A stretch of 64,000 bases of DNA from Prunella strophiata (GCA_036583965.1 JAZBQD010000034.1:8951040-9015039), one strand, 5' to 3'; counted from the first letter of the stretch, positions 46,241 to 59,432 are shown. Translations and numbers: made by a program. The notes: generated from the letters alone by a model not told the origin.

Positions 46241-49200
46241 AAATGCTGCAATTTTTATCTGGTTTATATCAGCAATGCATGCTATTATGGAAATTATTTT
46301 AGACTTGGCAGACTTTTCCAGGGAGAAGCAATCAAGATATAAAACCTCACAATGGTTTGGTTCACACAGCCATTTCTTTCAGCTCAAGCAACCTCATTTC
46401 TTTTCCCTCTCTACTCTGTAGGGCTTCATGGTTATCAAATACAAACCAGTGACTGAAAAATGGGTCATAGCTCTGCAACACATCCATTGGAGATGCCAAG
46501 AAACTTTTCCAAGATCTTTCACACAGTCATTGCTTGTGGCTTGATTGCAGTCACAGATCTGTGCAGAGCTGGCACCCCAAGACATTAAACTTTCATATGA
46601 GACAGTGTGAAGTAGTATATCAAACACACTTGTTCTCTATAGGATAATCTGAAACACTTTAGCTCTCATCTCCCCTCAGCCCTCCCTACTGCATTGTTTC
46701 CACCTTGCTGGTTGTAAAATGGTTGTGTTACATTATTCTGTCATGTTATTTCCCAGGACAGCAATACAGGGTTGGCATAAGCAGCCTCACATCAGTGACC
46801 AGCTCTTGCCTGTGGTGTTGTGACAACACAACCCAAACAACATCACTTCTTCAGCTGCTTCCTGGCTTTGTGTCCCAGGGATGTAATGGCACCTGGAGCC
46901 ATCAACCAGCCCTAGTTAGAAAGAACTGATCCCCTCTCTGTTCACTTTTCAATAATCATGCAAGAATTCCAAAGAAATTTTAAAGATTGACCCTAAAAAG
47001 TGATGTCTTTTGCTTTGGGGTAAACATTCCCTTAGGTCATCAATGTGAAAGATGAATAAAAACACTGAAAATCCTCCAAGAGCTGGACTTAAAACCCATT
47101 TCAGTTAGGGAGAAGATAAAACAACACTGAAATTAAATTATTCAACTAATTTATCCTCTTTTATTTTGTTTGAGTTTTTGTTCTGCTTTTTTGTTTTGTC
47201 AGACAAGGGAGCCTTGCTCACACAGCTGGAGTTTTAATCCTTTCCATCAGGGTGTTATATTGCTGATATTGATATACAGATATAGTTTCTGTGTACAGGT
47301 TTATGCAATGTGGGGCTGAAGAATCTATTTGCAAAAGACTGGTGAGATAAAATCAAAGTCTGTGAACAGACCTGCTCCCACGAAAGGATGAATTGTGTCC
47401 CTTTAATGCTGTTAGGGTTTGGACCATGAGTTTAAGCTACAGAGTATGAGTTTGGTAGATCCAGGCTGAAATCAAGGAGCTCTGCAGTACTTCTATGTCT
47501 TCATTAAAGAGATTATGGATTTCACTATACCATGCAACAGTGAAAACAGCACTAGAGATCCCATATTTTGTGTCAGTGAATAATTTGCCTCAAAGTAGAT
47601 ACAATGTGGAAAGAGCTCTTGTATGTTCTTATCCTTGGATAAACACCATGCAACCTTTTCATCCACTTCAAATCTTCAAGAGAGATTCAGACAGGTTCTA
47701 AATCCTTATTCCAACCTTCAATATTCCACTTACCAGCACAAGCAATGTTTCTCAACTCATTATATTAAACAACAGACACTCATGACTCCATTGGAAGAAT
47801 GCTTGAGTGGATTTTGAGCCTGGACTGGTAGATTTTCATTCCAATTTCTAGGACCAGATTTATGGTCTTGACAGGGAGTGGGTGTAACATTTTTGTCTAG
47901 TCATTCATATCCTGTTTTCTCTTGAGTTGGATCTAGCAGCTTATGTACTCATCCTGTGACTAACTGTGAGAGCTTGGCCAAAATTTCCCTCCATTGTCCA
48001 ATTCTTAATCCAGACCTCAGCATAGGTACACACCTGTTACTACATCAGCCATAATTAAGGAATGGGATAGGCTCTGGGGTCATTTGTGTTTTCAATTCAA
48101 GACCCAGCAGGATAGGGAAAAGCATCTTCCCATGAGTCAGAACTTGGGCCCAGACTACTCTGTAGTCAAGTGAAGCTGCCTGGAAGTGGCTTTGAACAGC
48201 CCACTCCCAAAGCTGTCTCTCTAACAAGCTGAACCAGACCAATCCACCTCCAGAACCACGTCCTTTCCAGTCTTCTTTCAAAACAGGAAGTAATTTTGTA
48301 ATTTAAATGAGATCAGAAAACTGCTGTCATGGTATCATGGAAATTTCTGATGGGGTTGTCTGCTCTGAAATGTACAGACTACATCACGAGCTTCTGCTGC
48401 ACCAAGGGCTGTGATGCCTTTTAGATGGGGTAAGAGGGATGGCTGGGTGTGGAGTACAAGGACACCAGTAAACCTTGCAAAAATCAAAAAGATGGGTGAC
48501 ACATAACACTTGGTGGGAAGTGGAGTGCATGTGGTGTTCATGTTTATTTCCCCCAACACAGATTTGGAGTCGTATCAAACCAGTTCAGCAAACAAGCTCC
48601 TCTCAGCACCTGTGCGTGGTGCCCTTCAGTAGAAAAGCTGTGCTTTCCCCTCTGGCTCTTCTGGACACTTTCCAGAGCCATTTCCAAGCACAGCTAGAGA
48701 GCCCTTCCTTACACAGCAGGAATGGGATGGAACAAAAAGATTCCTCAACTCTTCTCTTGCAGCCAAAGTTTCAGAGGAGCGCAACGTGATTATAATGTTT
48801 AAACCTTCCAGGGAGTGACAAAAAATCCACAGCCTTTTCAGCCTTTCATCCCAGCCCAAACACTGGTGCTCCAAGTCACAGAAATTCTAATGTGACAGCT
48901 ACCAATGAGGCCAAAAACTTTCTCTTGGCCAATTTTGTTCTCAGCTGAGATGACCCAAAAACATTTCAGGTGTTAAATGTGCAGTGCTCAAACTGAGCGG
49001 CTCAAAACAAAGAAATGTGTTCATTTAATATAGTGTTATATCATACTTGCTGAAATGCCCTTCAATTAATTCAATTAATTAAATTTCCATAGTTTTGGCA
49101 ATTGGAATCCCATATACAGTGCCCTAGACTGTGCTTTTAAAGATACAATGTCCATATGCTGATTTTAGGTCTAAATTTCATAATTACACAGCTCCACACC

Positions 49201-52200
49201 ATTTTCAAACCATTTGCTAATCATGGTTGAGTTTACCATATTCAGTTGCCTCCCCTATTGCTGGGGTGCTTTTTCAATCAAAAGACAGGAATCTCTTATT
49301 TGCAGCTCTTTTCTCCCAATAGTTTAAAAAAGACCATAGGTGACTCCTTCCTGAACTCAGCTAACTAAACATCTCCATGTTCTATTTTCTCCTGCCTGAA
49401 AAATAAACAAATATCTATTTATTTTACTAAAATAAATAAGTTCATATATAGGCTAACACAAATATTTCACTGGATATGAGTGTTGTATGAGCCTATTTAA
49501 CATTCTTTTGGTCTCTACTGTATATGAGAGAGGGTAGGAGCTTTGCAAATAATTCAAGATTAATAGAAAAGATTTTAAAAATAGGCTGAGTGAGAAAGAG
49601 TTATTTTCTCCCATGTCCAACTGTTCTGTGAGGAATTTGAGCCCCTGTACAGAGAACATTTAGATATTCCTAACAGAGACTGCACCTGCACGTAAATGCA
49701 ACCACTTCTCTGCATGACTGTGTATAATGGATTTTTAGCAGCACTGTAAAAATTTCCTTACAGCTACTAGCCTGTGACCCAGGCTCATTTACAGCTCTAT
49801 CCTGCCTGCTTTTCTCTTGATTTAAGCTTGCAACAGCTTTCTCTAACAGGCCTGGTTTATGCCAGGTTAAACTGAAAGCTGGCTCAGCAGCACCTTGCAC
49901 AAATGCTGTCCCTGAAAACACACAGCCACAGCCAGCCCAACTGCTGAGGACAATCCCCTCCCAGAGAGGCATGGAGCAAAAGCAACAGAAAAAAACCTGC
50001 CCAGTGGCTAAAGGGCAACAGCTCACCCACAACCTGTATTTCCCCTGATCATGATTCTAACCTTATTCCTTCTGGGTTTCCTGACTTTTGGCTGGCAACC
50101 CATGGATTATGTTGCAAATCCTTGGACGAACTAATTGGTGAGAACAGTCCACGGAGGCTGGTGTTTATCAAAAAGCAGTAAAAGTAAAATGCAGAGAATA
50201 GTATCATTACAGTCAGAAAAGCAGATTAAAGAATCAATTTTACAATTATATATATATGTTCTCAAAGTGGCACCTAATTTGTTGTGATATAAGCTACCTG
50301 AATGATGCCATACAGAAAAATTTGTAGAGGTAATTAAAGGTGTTTTCCATGTGCTCATTTCCCTTGAAGATGCATGTATTCTCAGAGCTCTGGTAGTTCA
50401 GCTTTTTAAAAATATTTTTAAATCTTTCAATAAAGGAGCTCTTTGGAAGGGCTTTGCAACACCATTTCTGACAGGGACATAAATAAGAAGAGCAAAGAGG
50501 TGATGGGGTAGGAAGCACTGGTCACAATGTCAGCTGTCCCTCCTTCTTTTGTACTCCCTACAGATTTGAAAGGTCAGAAAGACATGGAACATTGCAGATG
50601 TCCTAAGAAAAATGGGTAAGGAAGGTTAAAAAAAGTTTTGTTGCAAATATACTTGAGGATTTCTTTTCCTTTTGCTTCACAAAGCATTGAACTGTCTGGG
50701 TTTTGTGGGATTCAGTACTTTGTGGTTAACATTTGCTGTGATTGGTTGTGTCACTGTATAAAACCAAAAGGAAATTTCACCTTTAAGATACATATTTTTA
50801 GCAGCTGACCTATATGGTACAAAGTGCTGTCCAAAATTCATTTTTGTGGCAATTGACTTTAAAAAAAAAAAAAATCTCTGCTAAATGATATGCAACACAA
50901 CTCTTCCTTGGTGGAGGAAGCTCTTCAGTCAGAGAAATTCCTGCTCCTTTTGTCTTATTCCCCTACATATTTCTGCATTACCATATTTATTCCCATGGTC
51001 TGTTCTTCACAGAGGAAATCTTCTGGCATGTCAAACAAACACATTTTAAAGAGACTTGCTTTTTTTTCATGGAAAAAGTTCTTTAGTCAAGGGACATTGA
51101 CCATAAGGATTTCTATTTCTTTAAATCCTAAAATGGAATAAAACTACTGAACAATGGCAAACAGCAAATACAATGAGGCTCTGAACAGATTTATGGCTGG
51201 ACCTTAATCATAAGAAAAAATAATGCTGCCACAAACCAAGAAAGACAAAGCTCATTTGCTGGTACTGCCTGGGCACAAGCTGCAAATGTGCTGCAAACCC
51301 TGGGGAGCTGGAGTGACAGGAGATCCCAGGAGCAGTTTGTATGCAGGAGATGACACCAACCTCCCTGGGTGGGTGGATGTTGGATTTACTCCAACCTGTG
51401 CATAGCTGAGGGTCCCAAAACCTCCAGGCAGCCTCCACAGGCCGTGGTGCCTGCCTTCCCTCCCCAGGGAAGGGCTCAGGGTGCCCAGCAGCCCTGTCCA
51501 AGCACAGACACCACATAAACCCAGAAGGCACCTTGAAAATGTCACCCCAACCACAACCAAGGGAGGACAGATCCAAACTCACCCACCCCCAGAGGTGTCT
51601 ATCCAACTGATCCTGGAGCCTCCCCAGAAATCCTATAGCTTCCCTTTGAAGCTCAAAGACAGGGAAAACTGATTGCTGCCTTGGTCCTCACAGCAGCTTC
51701 CCATCACACCCCTGGTTGTGGAAGCTGTGCTGAAACTGCTCCGACGCTGCGTGCTGCTTACGAGATGCATTTTGGCTGCCCCTTTTCCAGCATTCATATC
51801 TCTGTTACCCAGCAGGTGCAGAATACTCAGGTCTGCATCAGCCCTCTGCTTTGCCTTTCCACCGAGCTATCAGCCCCAAGCTGCAGCTGCACTACCTGTC
51901 TGGACTGAAATTAATCCAAATCTTCTGTGCGTCAGTGTGGGGGCAGAATTGCCTTTGCTCAGCAGGCTGCAAATGCACTCCCCAGTCATCCAAAGCTCTG
52001 CCTACAGCCAGCTCTAATTTTACTCTATTTTGTTTATGCTGGAGTGGCTGGGTTGGTATTTTTTTCGTCCCTTCCACTTAATCTACCTTTGTCTTTCTAA
52101 TAACGTCTTCTAATAATATCTTCAATCCCGATTTATTTATAGCTACTGCCCTTTTATTCAGGTGTTACTGCTGAAAGTGTTCTAAAATTGAGGCCACTTA

Positions 52201-53433
52201 CTGGGAAGGTGCCGGGGGTAAGTCACTTATTTGTGGGTTAAGTCTTAGATTTGAAATACCATTGAGATGGATGGATTTTCTGTGTTTTTCCTGCTCCTAG
52301 TCACACTGCAGTCTGGATGGCAAGGGATTGCAGTGGGGGGGAGCAGCGTGGGTGTGTGTTTTCAGCATGTCTTTCTGAAAAACTTACAATCTCCAAGGAA
52401 GAGTGACTGATAGAGTGTCTTTATTTGCCTGACAGGTGGTACTTAGCATAGGGAAGTTGCATTGGACATGCTCAGTCCTTTCATGCTCCAATTAAAGGAA
52501 ACAAATGGTCAACAAAAAGCACAGGGAGAAATCCATCCCAAAGATGATTTAATGTGCCCGTCTCAGTTTGCAAACATTGCTGCTTGTTTGTCTTTTTTGT
52601 TGTTTTTTTTTAAATGACAGCTCTCTTCATGAGATGCTGTAGCAATGTGACAGAACAAAGAGGCATCTGTGACTTGGCACTAAGGTAGGAAGGGAGCTTC
52701 ACCTTGATCTCACATCCTGGGAGAAGCTAATTTCTCTTTCTCCTGCCACTGTGGTCTGTTTATCTTAGATGTGCAAAAAACGTGAGCATGAGGCCAGTAA
52801 TTTCTCCTTTAGTCCCAACACAAACTCCAATGAAGCTAAAATGAAACATTTATTTAGCCTCTATTTAAGACCCTCCAGAGAAGCGTTTTTAATACCTCCT
52901 CCAAGCTCTCAGTCTGCCTTTGTCCTTCCCACTGGAATATTTTTGCTTTTATTTTTCCTCTCCAATAGGCAGCTCCTATTTGTTGACATTATTGGATGTT
53001 ATTACCTAGGAAGTCAGCACCTGGTCCCTACATAGGGAGGAAAAATCAGCAGCAGAGCTGAATGAAAGAAATAATTTTGCTTCATCTGTTGTATTTGAGC
53101 ATGAAATATTTGGCATGAAATTAAGATTTTAAAAAACAAAATTTCTTTTTGAACACCAAATGTAGGCTACAAGAAAAATTAGCTTTCATATAGAAATAGT
53201 CTTAATTATTGCATAGGAGCTTCACGTCTGCCAGTGTCAGCCAGAATGAATGAGACAACATATTTCTATAGAGCATCAATATTGCAAGTATCAAAACAAG
53301 CCCAGAATTCCCATAAAGAGAATCTCAGATTTTTTGTTACCACAGGTATTTAAGTCTCTCTGCAAAACCAGTAACCAAAATAGTCCTTGCAGTGGGTTAT
53401 ATCAAAACCATTCTGCATATGTAAATCATAGAA
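46241..53433. other. Non-coding, unique-looking DNA
   Basis: About 7 kb with no gene, RNA or confidently recognised transposable element. AT-rich segments occur at 49030-49100 and 49400-49460, with a short (TA)n near 50244-50257 and an A-run at about 50862-50874. The 51.2-52.0 kb part is GC-richer, with overlapping frames up to 132 codons on both strands, and includes a small CpG cluster at 51742-51762. An acceptor-like run TTTTTTTTAAATGACAG ends at 52619 without a coding exon behind it. Confidence 0.5.
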
Positions 53434-53471
53434 GAAATTAAAACTAAAAAAAAAAAAAAAGAAATTAAAAC
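53434..53471. repeat. Poly(A) run flanked by 11-bp direct repeats
   Basis: GAAATTAAAAC at 53434-53444 and again at 53461-53471 flank T followed by 15 A. The arrangement looks like a target-site duplication around an orphan poly(A) insertion, or a local slippage duplication. Confidence 0.85.
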
Positions 53472-53604
53472 AGCAGTTCTACAGATTCCTTGTTGACACT
53501 GAGGAGGTAAAATTGCATGGGTGGAAAGCAGAGGAAGAAGAAATTTGGCAACACAGGGGAGGCCCCAGCACATGGAGAACATGGGGGTAGGAAGGGTTTA
53601 ACAG

Positions 53605-53642
53605 GAGAAAAAAAAAAAAAAGAAAAAATAAGAAAGAAAAAT
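53605..53642. repeat. A-rich purine tract
   Basis: A14-G-A6 and (GAAA)-like units with one T. Confidence 0.85.
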
Positions 53643-53965
53643 TAGACCTCAGCAATACGTTGGGCTCTCAAACCTTAGTGAGAAGAACTGAACTCCAAGT
53701 TTATGGAAGAGTTTGGACTGTTAGCAAGGAGACCATGAAATCATTCTGGTGACTGTGAGCAGATATTGCAAGGCAGCAGTTAGACATTTTCAACTCAGCT
53801 TCAAGGAAAGCAGAGCTCTTGTGACAACATTCATGGAAGAGCAATGGAGAGGAGAGGATTTTGTGTGTATTCCACTATGGCCTGCCATGAGAAGCAGCAG
53901 GAGACACCTCTGAATGCAACCACTGCTACAGCAGGAGCTGCACTGGTCAGCTGGCACCAGGGGAT

Positions 53966-54183
53966 GGTTTATCCAGGAGTACCAATGAATATTCATCATG
54001 GGGTAGCAATGGTTTATCCAGGAGTACCAATGAATATTCATCATGGGGTAGCAATGGTTTATCCAGGAGTACCAATGAATATTCATCATGGGGTAGCAAT
54101 GGTTTATCCAGGAGTACCAATGAATATTCATCATGGGGTAGCAATGGTTTATCCAGGGGTACCAATGAATGGTTTATCCAGGG
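53966..54183. repeat. 45-bp minisatellite, four identical full units plus two truncated units
   Basis: Full units start at 53966, 54011, 54056 and 54101 and are identical to each other over all 45 bases. A fifth unit (54146-54170) has one A-to-G change and stops after 25 bases. A sixth is a 13-base stub (54171-54183). Each full unit starts GGTTTATCCAGGAGTACCAA and contains the perfect 12-bp palindrome ATGAATATTCAT. Because 45 is a multiple of 3 and the unit lacks stops in several frames, long frames run through it on both strands: 251 codons plus at 53844-54599, with the 15-residue repeat beginning MVYPGVPM, and 114 and 82 codons minus. These are consequences of the repeat, not evidence of a gene. 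Confidence 0.97.
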
Positions 54184-57100
54184 CAAATTCTCCACATGAT
54201 GGGTGCCTGGTGCTGGAGCACAGGATCAGATCCTGGGCTGCTGTAGCATTTAATTTCTCTTCTCCAGCACACTGCCCACTGCAGCATCCTACACTTCCAG
54301 GGCCCCATTTGCTCCCTGCCCAAGTCCATCCATGGCAGGGGAGGCAGAAGCAGCTCAGGGGACGCCTGCTCAGATCCCTGTGTGTGCTGGTGACAGCTAT
54401 CACACACCTCCAGGACTCTGTCTCTTTCTTTTCCCTCCCTTCCCTGGTCCCTCCTTTCTTCCCCCATCACTGCCAGCCACTTCCAAACAAGAATTTTGTT
54501 TTCATTTACAACCCCTTTTCATCTGGATCCTTCATTTTCCCTCAGATCCTTCCTTTCCCCATTTCTGTGATTTTCATTGTGACAGAACGACACTTCTGAC
54601 AAGCAACCTCCCCACCTCCCTTCATTCTGGGGATGCTTTTCCAGCCAATTAATCTAACATCATGTACCATTTAGCTTTGAGAGGCTGGTGTGACTCCTGA
54701 AGGAGACAAAATGTGCTGCTGGGAACAGAGAGATGGGGGTGATGGAGAGGACCATGAGGAGGCTCCAAACTGTCTGAATTACTCATCAGGAGGGTGCCAA
54801 CATGAAAGCCTGGAATATCTTCCTTCTCCATCTCCTTCCTCACAGACGCTGCTGACACATGGCTGTCATTATGCCACAGAGCCATTTTGTTATGTGAGTG
54901 TGTGATGGGATGAGGGACAAAGCTCTGCTGAAACACTCTCAAGTAGGGGATTATGGATGTGTCTGTCAGGCTCCCTGACAATCCCTTCACTTAATTAGCA
55001 GGTAGGAACAATACTCAATACTAGCTGGGGTGGGATTGCTCTTCCCTTCTGAATATGCCTCTCTAAAAAGAATAGACACGTTTTCAAGATCAAAATAAAT
55101 AATTTGGTTTGAAAAAAAATATAAAAAATACACAAATCTAATGTTCTTTCACATCCCCTCTTTTCAGTAACATTTTTGTCTCAATTTGAAATGTTTTATG
55201 TTTAAAACATTGCTGAGTCACATGGAATAACATGAATTCTAGAAATTGCAGCCAAATTTCAAACTCAACCATTCTACCTAAGTTCTGAAAGAATTTGGTT
55301 ATTTTTCTTTGATGTTTTTTCCCCCAGATTATAGTTTCATTCAATTTTAACTTGCTTCTGGAAAAAAGCATCCTCAGCTTGCCCTCAGAACCTTCTTGCC
55401 CAATAATGTTTGGACTACTAGATTGTGTTCCCAGATTTTGAATCTTTAAAATTCACAAGGGTTAGAAATCCTCTCTTCCTGCTCTATTAAATGACATCAT
55501 ATTCCAATTCTACAGATTAATGCCTTAAGATTCATTAATTGTGATTTAAATCATGGGACTCATCACTGCAAACATGCAGACAAAAAAGACTGATTTCTTA
55601 GAGCATCTTTTTCCCTTGGCAGAAAAAAAAATCAGTGTAAGAGCAGTGTTGGGTCATCACCTCCCTGATATTAGGCATGACAAGAACAGTGGGATTTTAG
55701 CAGTGCTCTCTTGGATGTCACAGTTGTTCAATGATCCAAATCTGATCACTCTGGGGAAGTTTCCCTGTAAGCAACAGTGGCTGTAACCCCTCTGACAGCT
55801 GCCCTGTCTGTGAGCCTCTCTGCACCTCTGCTGCACAACTTCCCATCGTTGTTGTGTTCCTATTAGCTTACAACAGATCACTGAGTGAAAAGCCTGAAGG
55901 AGTCTGTGCCACTGTGTAGGAAGGACCTTTAAAACAGCAAATGCTGGCATGTGAGAAGATTTCACAGGCTGTGCTACAGTGGCATCAGCCTGTTGAGCTG
56001 TTAGCAGTTCCTAATATCAGCTCATCAAACACTGCTGTCTCTGGTTTGGAAATGACAAAGGATTCTGTACTTGGAGTGTGAATCTTGAGAGCAATTTGCT
56101 TCAAATGCAGACAGAATGTCCTCGCCCCTTGCACTGGAACAGGGAAATTGAGTTGGGAAGCAGCTCTGAAGGATGCTGAGCAGGGATGTGTGCAACACTT
56201 TAAGGGGGAAAAAAACAGTAAAAAACAAAAGTGACACTTTTCTGACAGCTTCACAAAAGAGGAAAGACAAAAAGTTAATCTTCACTCATGTGGCTTATGA
56301 GATTCAGCTCAGCCCAAGGCAATTTGTTTTATTAAAAGCAGCAATTAACAATGCTGGCCAAAACCTTGCTGCAAAATCCAACAGAAGACTTTCCTCTTCT
56401 TATAATGTGACATTCAATAAACAGAACAAAAAAAATTAAGTAAGCTCTTCCTTCTGCATTATTTTTGGCTTTTTGAAGGGGATTTAACACCAATTTTAAA
56501 ATAAGTATGCAAAAGTTTGATTATTTTTTGTGCACAACATTGTGAATCTGTCAAGAGGAATGGATGGCCTTTGCTCCCAGGTTCTTGAAATAACTGTCTG
56601 TGAGACTAAAGAAGAGCCTGGGTGTCTCTGACACTTCTTTCATTACCCACTGAAAAAGAAAATAGATGTTGTGTAAACTAGAGCCTTGTGGGCGCTAATA
56701 GCAGATTCTCACATGGGATAAACATATGTTCCGTTTGCTCAGAGCAAGCGAATTTCCCATTTCACTACAGAGAAAAATAGATAAAAGCCTTATTTTAACT
56801 GATGGAAATTTCACTGTAGAACACACTGGTAATTACTTGCAATATGCAGTTCTCTGCCCTTGGATGTTCAAGTGGGTGATGAGAAAAACAGTGTGGAATT
56901 CTGGCTTTTTATTATCCAACTTGAAAACACCTGTAGCATCCAAGATTTTTGCACTTCGTGGATTAAGATTCAATGTCAAATTTGAAGATTGTAGAAAAAC
57001 AATGCTGAATAAAAAAGGCATGAGTAAAACCCAAAAGGATCAGTGCTGAGTTGAAGAATAAGCCAAGGGAAGTCTGGGTGTGGATTCTTTTGTGCTAGAA

Positions 57101-59203
57101 GAGAAAAACGAGCTCACAAATCTCAGGAGAACATTCCGTCACCCGCTTCTGTCGTTTCAAAGATACCTTGATGTTTAACCTTCAAACTGCATAGCAACAG
57201 CTCTTCTCCCACACCAGCATTTTGGTTCCTGCACTTAAAGCCAGCAAGTGAGAGGGAAAACAAACAGTGTAGGAAGAAAATATTCTGTTTTCTTTGGTAA
57301 CTCTTGAAGAGTTTGGTCTGTGCTGAAAATGTTGGAGAATCTTTATTCCACAGAAGGGCTGATGCTTTATCTCAGAAAATTAGAAATTTTCAAATCATGT
57401 CCCAGATTATCCCCACTTCCCTAGACAGCCTGTTTTTAGAAAAAGACTGGAAATCCTGCACCACATGATGGTTATTTCTGAGAACACAGTGAAGGAGTTA
57501 CAGGTGCCCTCAATCAGTGTTGCTGCCCATAGGAGTAAGGTGGCTCAAGCCTCCAAATTGTTCCAGTTTCTACAAACTCGGACAGACAACAGGATCCAAC
57601 ATTTCCAGTACCTCAAAGCCTTGAGATTCCAACCCTGACATAAGCCTGGATCTAAAAAGACTTAACAAAGGTACTCTGTGGTACCTTTTGGCCTAAGCCT
57701 GACTTACAAATTCACATGGACACAAAGCAAAAGACATTTAAGCATGATATGCTGCAAAACCAGAACTTTTCTATTCATGTGTCATTATTCAAAGCTTTTT
57801 GTTTTATGTCTGTGCAATTGGAAACAGTGGAAAATAAGACTTGGTCATAAATAAGGTTGAAGTAAGGTTAGACTAGAGGGATTTGATACTATACCTAAGG
57901 CAAGATTTCATTACAGGGAGTGACAATCTGAAATACTCGTGCCAATGTTTTTGCCCTCCATAATTTTTTTTATGTGGTCTCTTACTGCAGGAGTTTTGTG
58001 ATACACAGCAGAAACTGTGACTGCCAGATTCCTCATGACACGAAACCAGCAGTGAATCAAACATCAGCACATCCTTCTCTCCCTGGCTTGGCTCGTGGTC
58101 ACACAGCAGGGCACCTCACTTTGGCCATTTGGTGTGTTTGCTGTGTTCATCAGATTTTGGCAGCAACCTCACATTCAGTTTTTATCTCTCCCTCCATTGT
58201 CCCACAGTACATTCCCTTTGTGCAACTCTGAGTTTTGGACACAGGCCTGCCTCCCCTATTTTCCCATCTTGGAGCATTACTGAGTAGGAGATACCAATGG
58301 CTACTTTGGTACTGGAAGAGGTATCAGTAAGAGCTGTTTTGGGGGAAAATTTAATTGTTTTTTTTAAAAACTACAGAAGTGCCTGAAATGCACTTTAAGT
58401 ACTTTCAGAAGACTTTGGGGATTTGTCAGTGCTGTTAAAGCCTGGGGATAAGTAACAGGCAGAGCAGAATAGAAGTAGGACCTGAAGTAATGATGATAAA
58501 TCCTGGGTGAAGAATTACTTAAGTTCTGAAAACACTGAAGACCAGAGAAAATCAAAAGCCACTCCTTGCTGCCATTTTCAGTTTTCCTTTAGGAACCAAT
58601 GCCTAGTTTGGCCATCCTGTCAGCTCACATGTCATCACAGTTCTCCTACCAGCTTTTTTTCCTCCTGATATCCATTTGCTGTTTAATCAGGGTTTTCCTT
58701 CCAGCTGCCACACACCTGTTACTGAAGGAGTGGAGCAAGTTTGTAGGGCCAGGATGGGTGAGTGGCATTGAAATAAAGGCTAAACAAAAATAACTGTGAA
58801 CATGAAGCCCTCCAGTAGTAATTCCTAAATAATACATCAGGGAGGAGAAAGATATGGAATGAGCTGTGAAGTAAAACAAGGTTATCACTGAGCTGAGTTG
58901 GGAAATATCCCTAGAGGGCAGCTCAGTGAGAGGGAAGAAGGTGGGATACTCTGCTTGAAGAGAAAATCAGGGAGGGCTGCATTCAACATTAGAGTTAGTT
59001 TAGGTTAGCCTGGCACAGCAAGAAGTTGTCTAATCATGCAATGTGGTTATTGATCTCTTCCCTTCATGCTGCTCAGTGCTGAAATGCTCTGAATACAGAT
59101 GGGGGCTTTTAGTGGATTCCAGCTATTTGAAAGAAAAGTCTTGAATATTTTCACTTCTGAGGCACCCACATGACCATTCTGTGAGACCAATACCTGCAGC
59201 CAT
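54184..59203. other. Non-coding, unique-looking DNA
   Basis: About 5 kb with no recognised gene or transposable element. It includes a pyrimidine-rich run at 54419-54466, AT-rich DNA at 55080-55140, a CpG group at 57109-57154 and a hairpin at 57667-57688 (AAAGGTAC, 6-nt loop, GTACCTTT). A 107-codon frame at 56726-57049 is not recognised. Confidence 0.5.
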
Positions 59204-59432
59204 GAGGAGAGGAGAGGAGAGGAGAGGAGAGGAGAGGAGAGGAGAGGAGAGGAGGAGAGGAGAGGAGAGGAGAGGAGGAGAGGAGAGGAGAGGAGAGGAG
59301 AGGAGAGGAGAGGAGAGGAGAGGAGAGGAGAGGAGAGGAGAGGAGAGGAGAGGAGAGGAGAGGAGAGGAGAGGAGAGGAGAGGAGAGGAGAGGAGAGGAG
59401 AGGAGAGGAGAGGAGAGGAGAGGAAAAAGAAA
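59204..59432. repeat. (GGAGA)n pentanucleotide satellite; 229-bp pure purine strand
   Basis: From 59204 to 59424 the plus strand is made of GGAGA units, with two GGA triplet interruptions (59251-59253 and 59274-59276). The block from 59277 to 59424 is about 30 uninterrupted perfect units. An AAAAAGAA tail extends the pure purine strand to 59432. Mirror symmetry and strand asymmetry make it prone to triplex (H-DNA) formation. Frames on both strands (for example 109-145 codons of Leu-Ser-Ser-Pro repeats on the minus strand) are artefacts of the repeat. Confidence 0.98.

Noticed and set aside
51325..51395. Possible CR1 reverse-transcriptase match (GGAGATGACACCAAC text near 51345)
   Set aside because: Only the short 'gatgacaccaa' stretch fits; the sequence on both sides does not continue as CR1.
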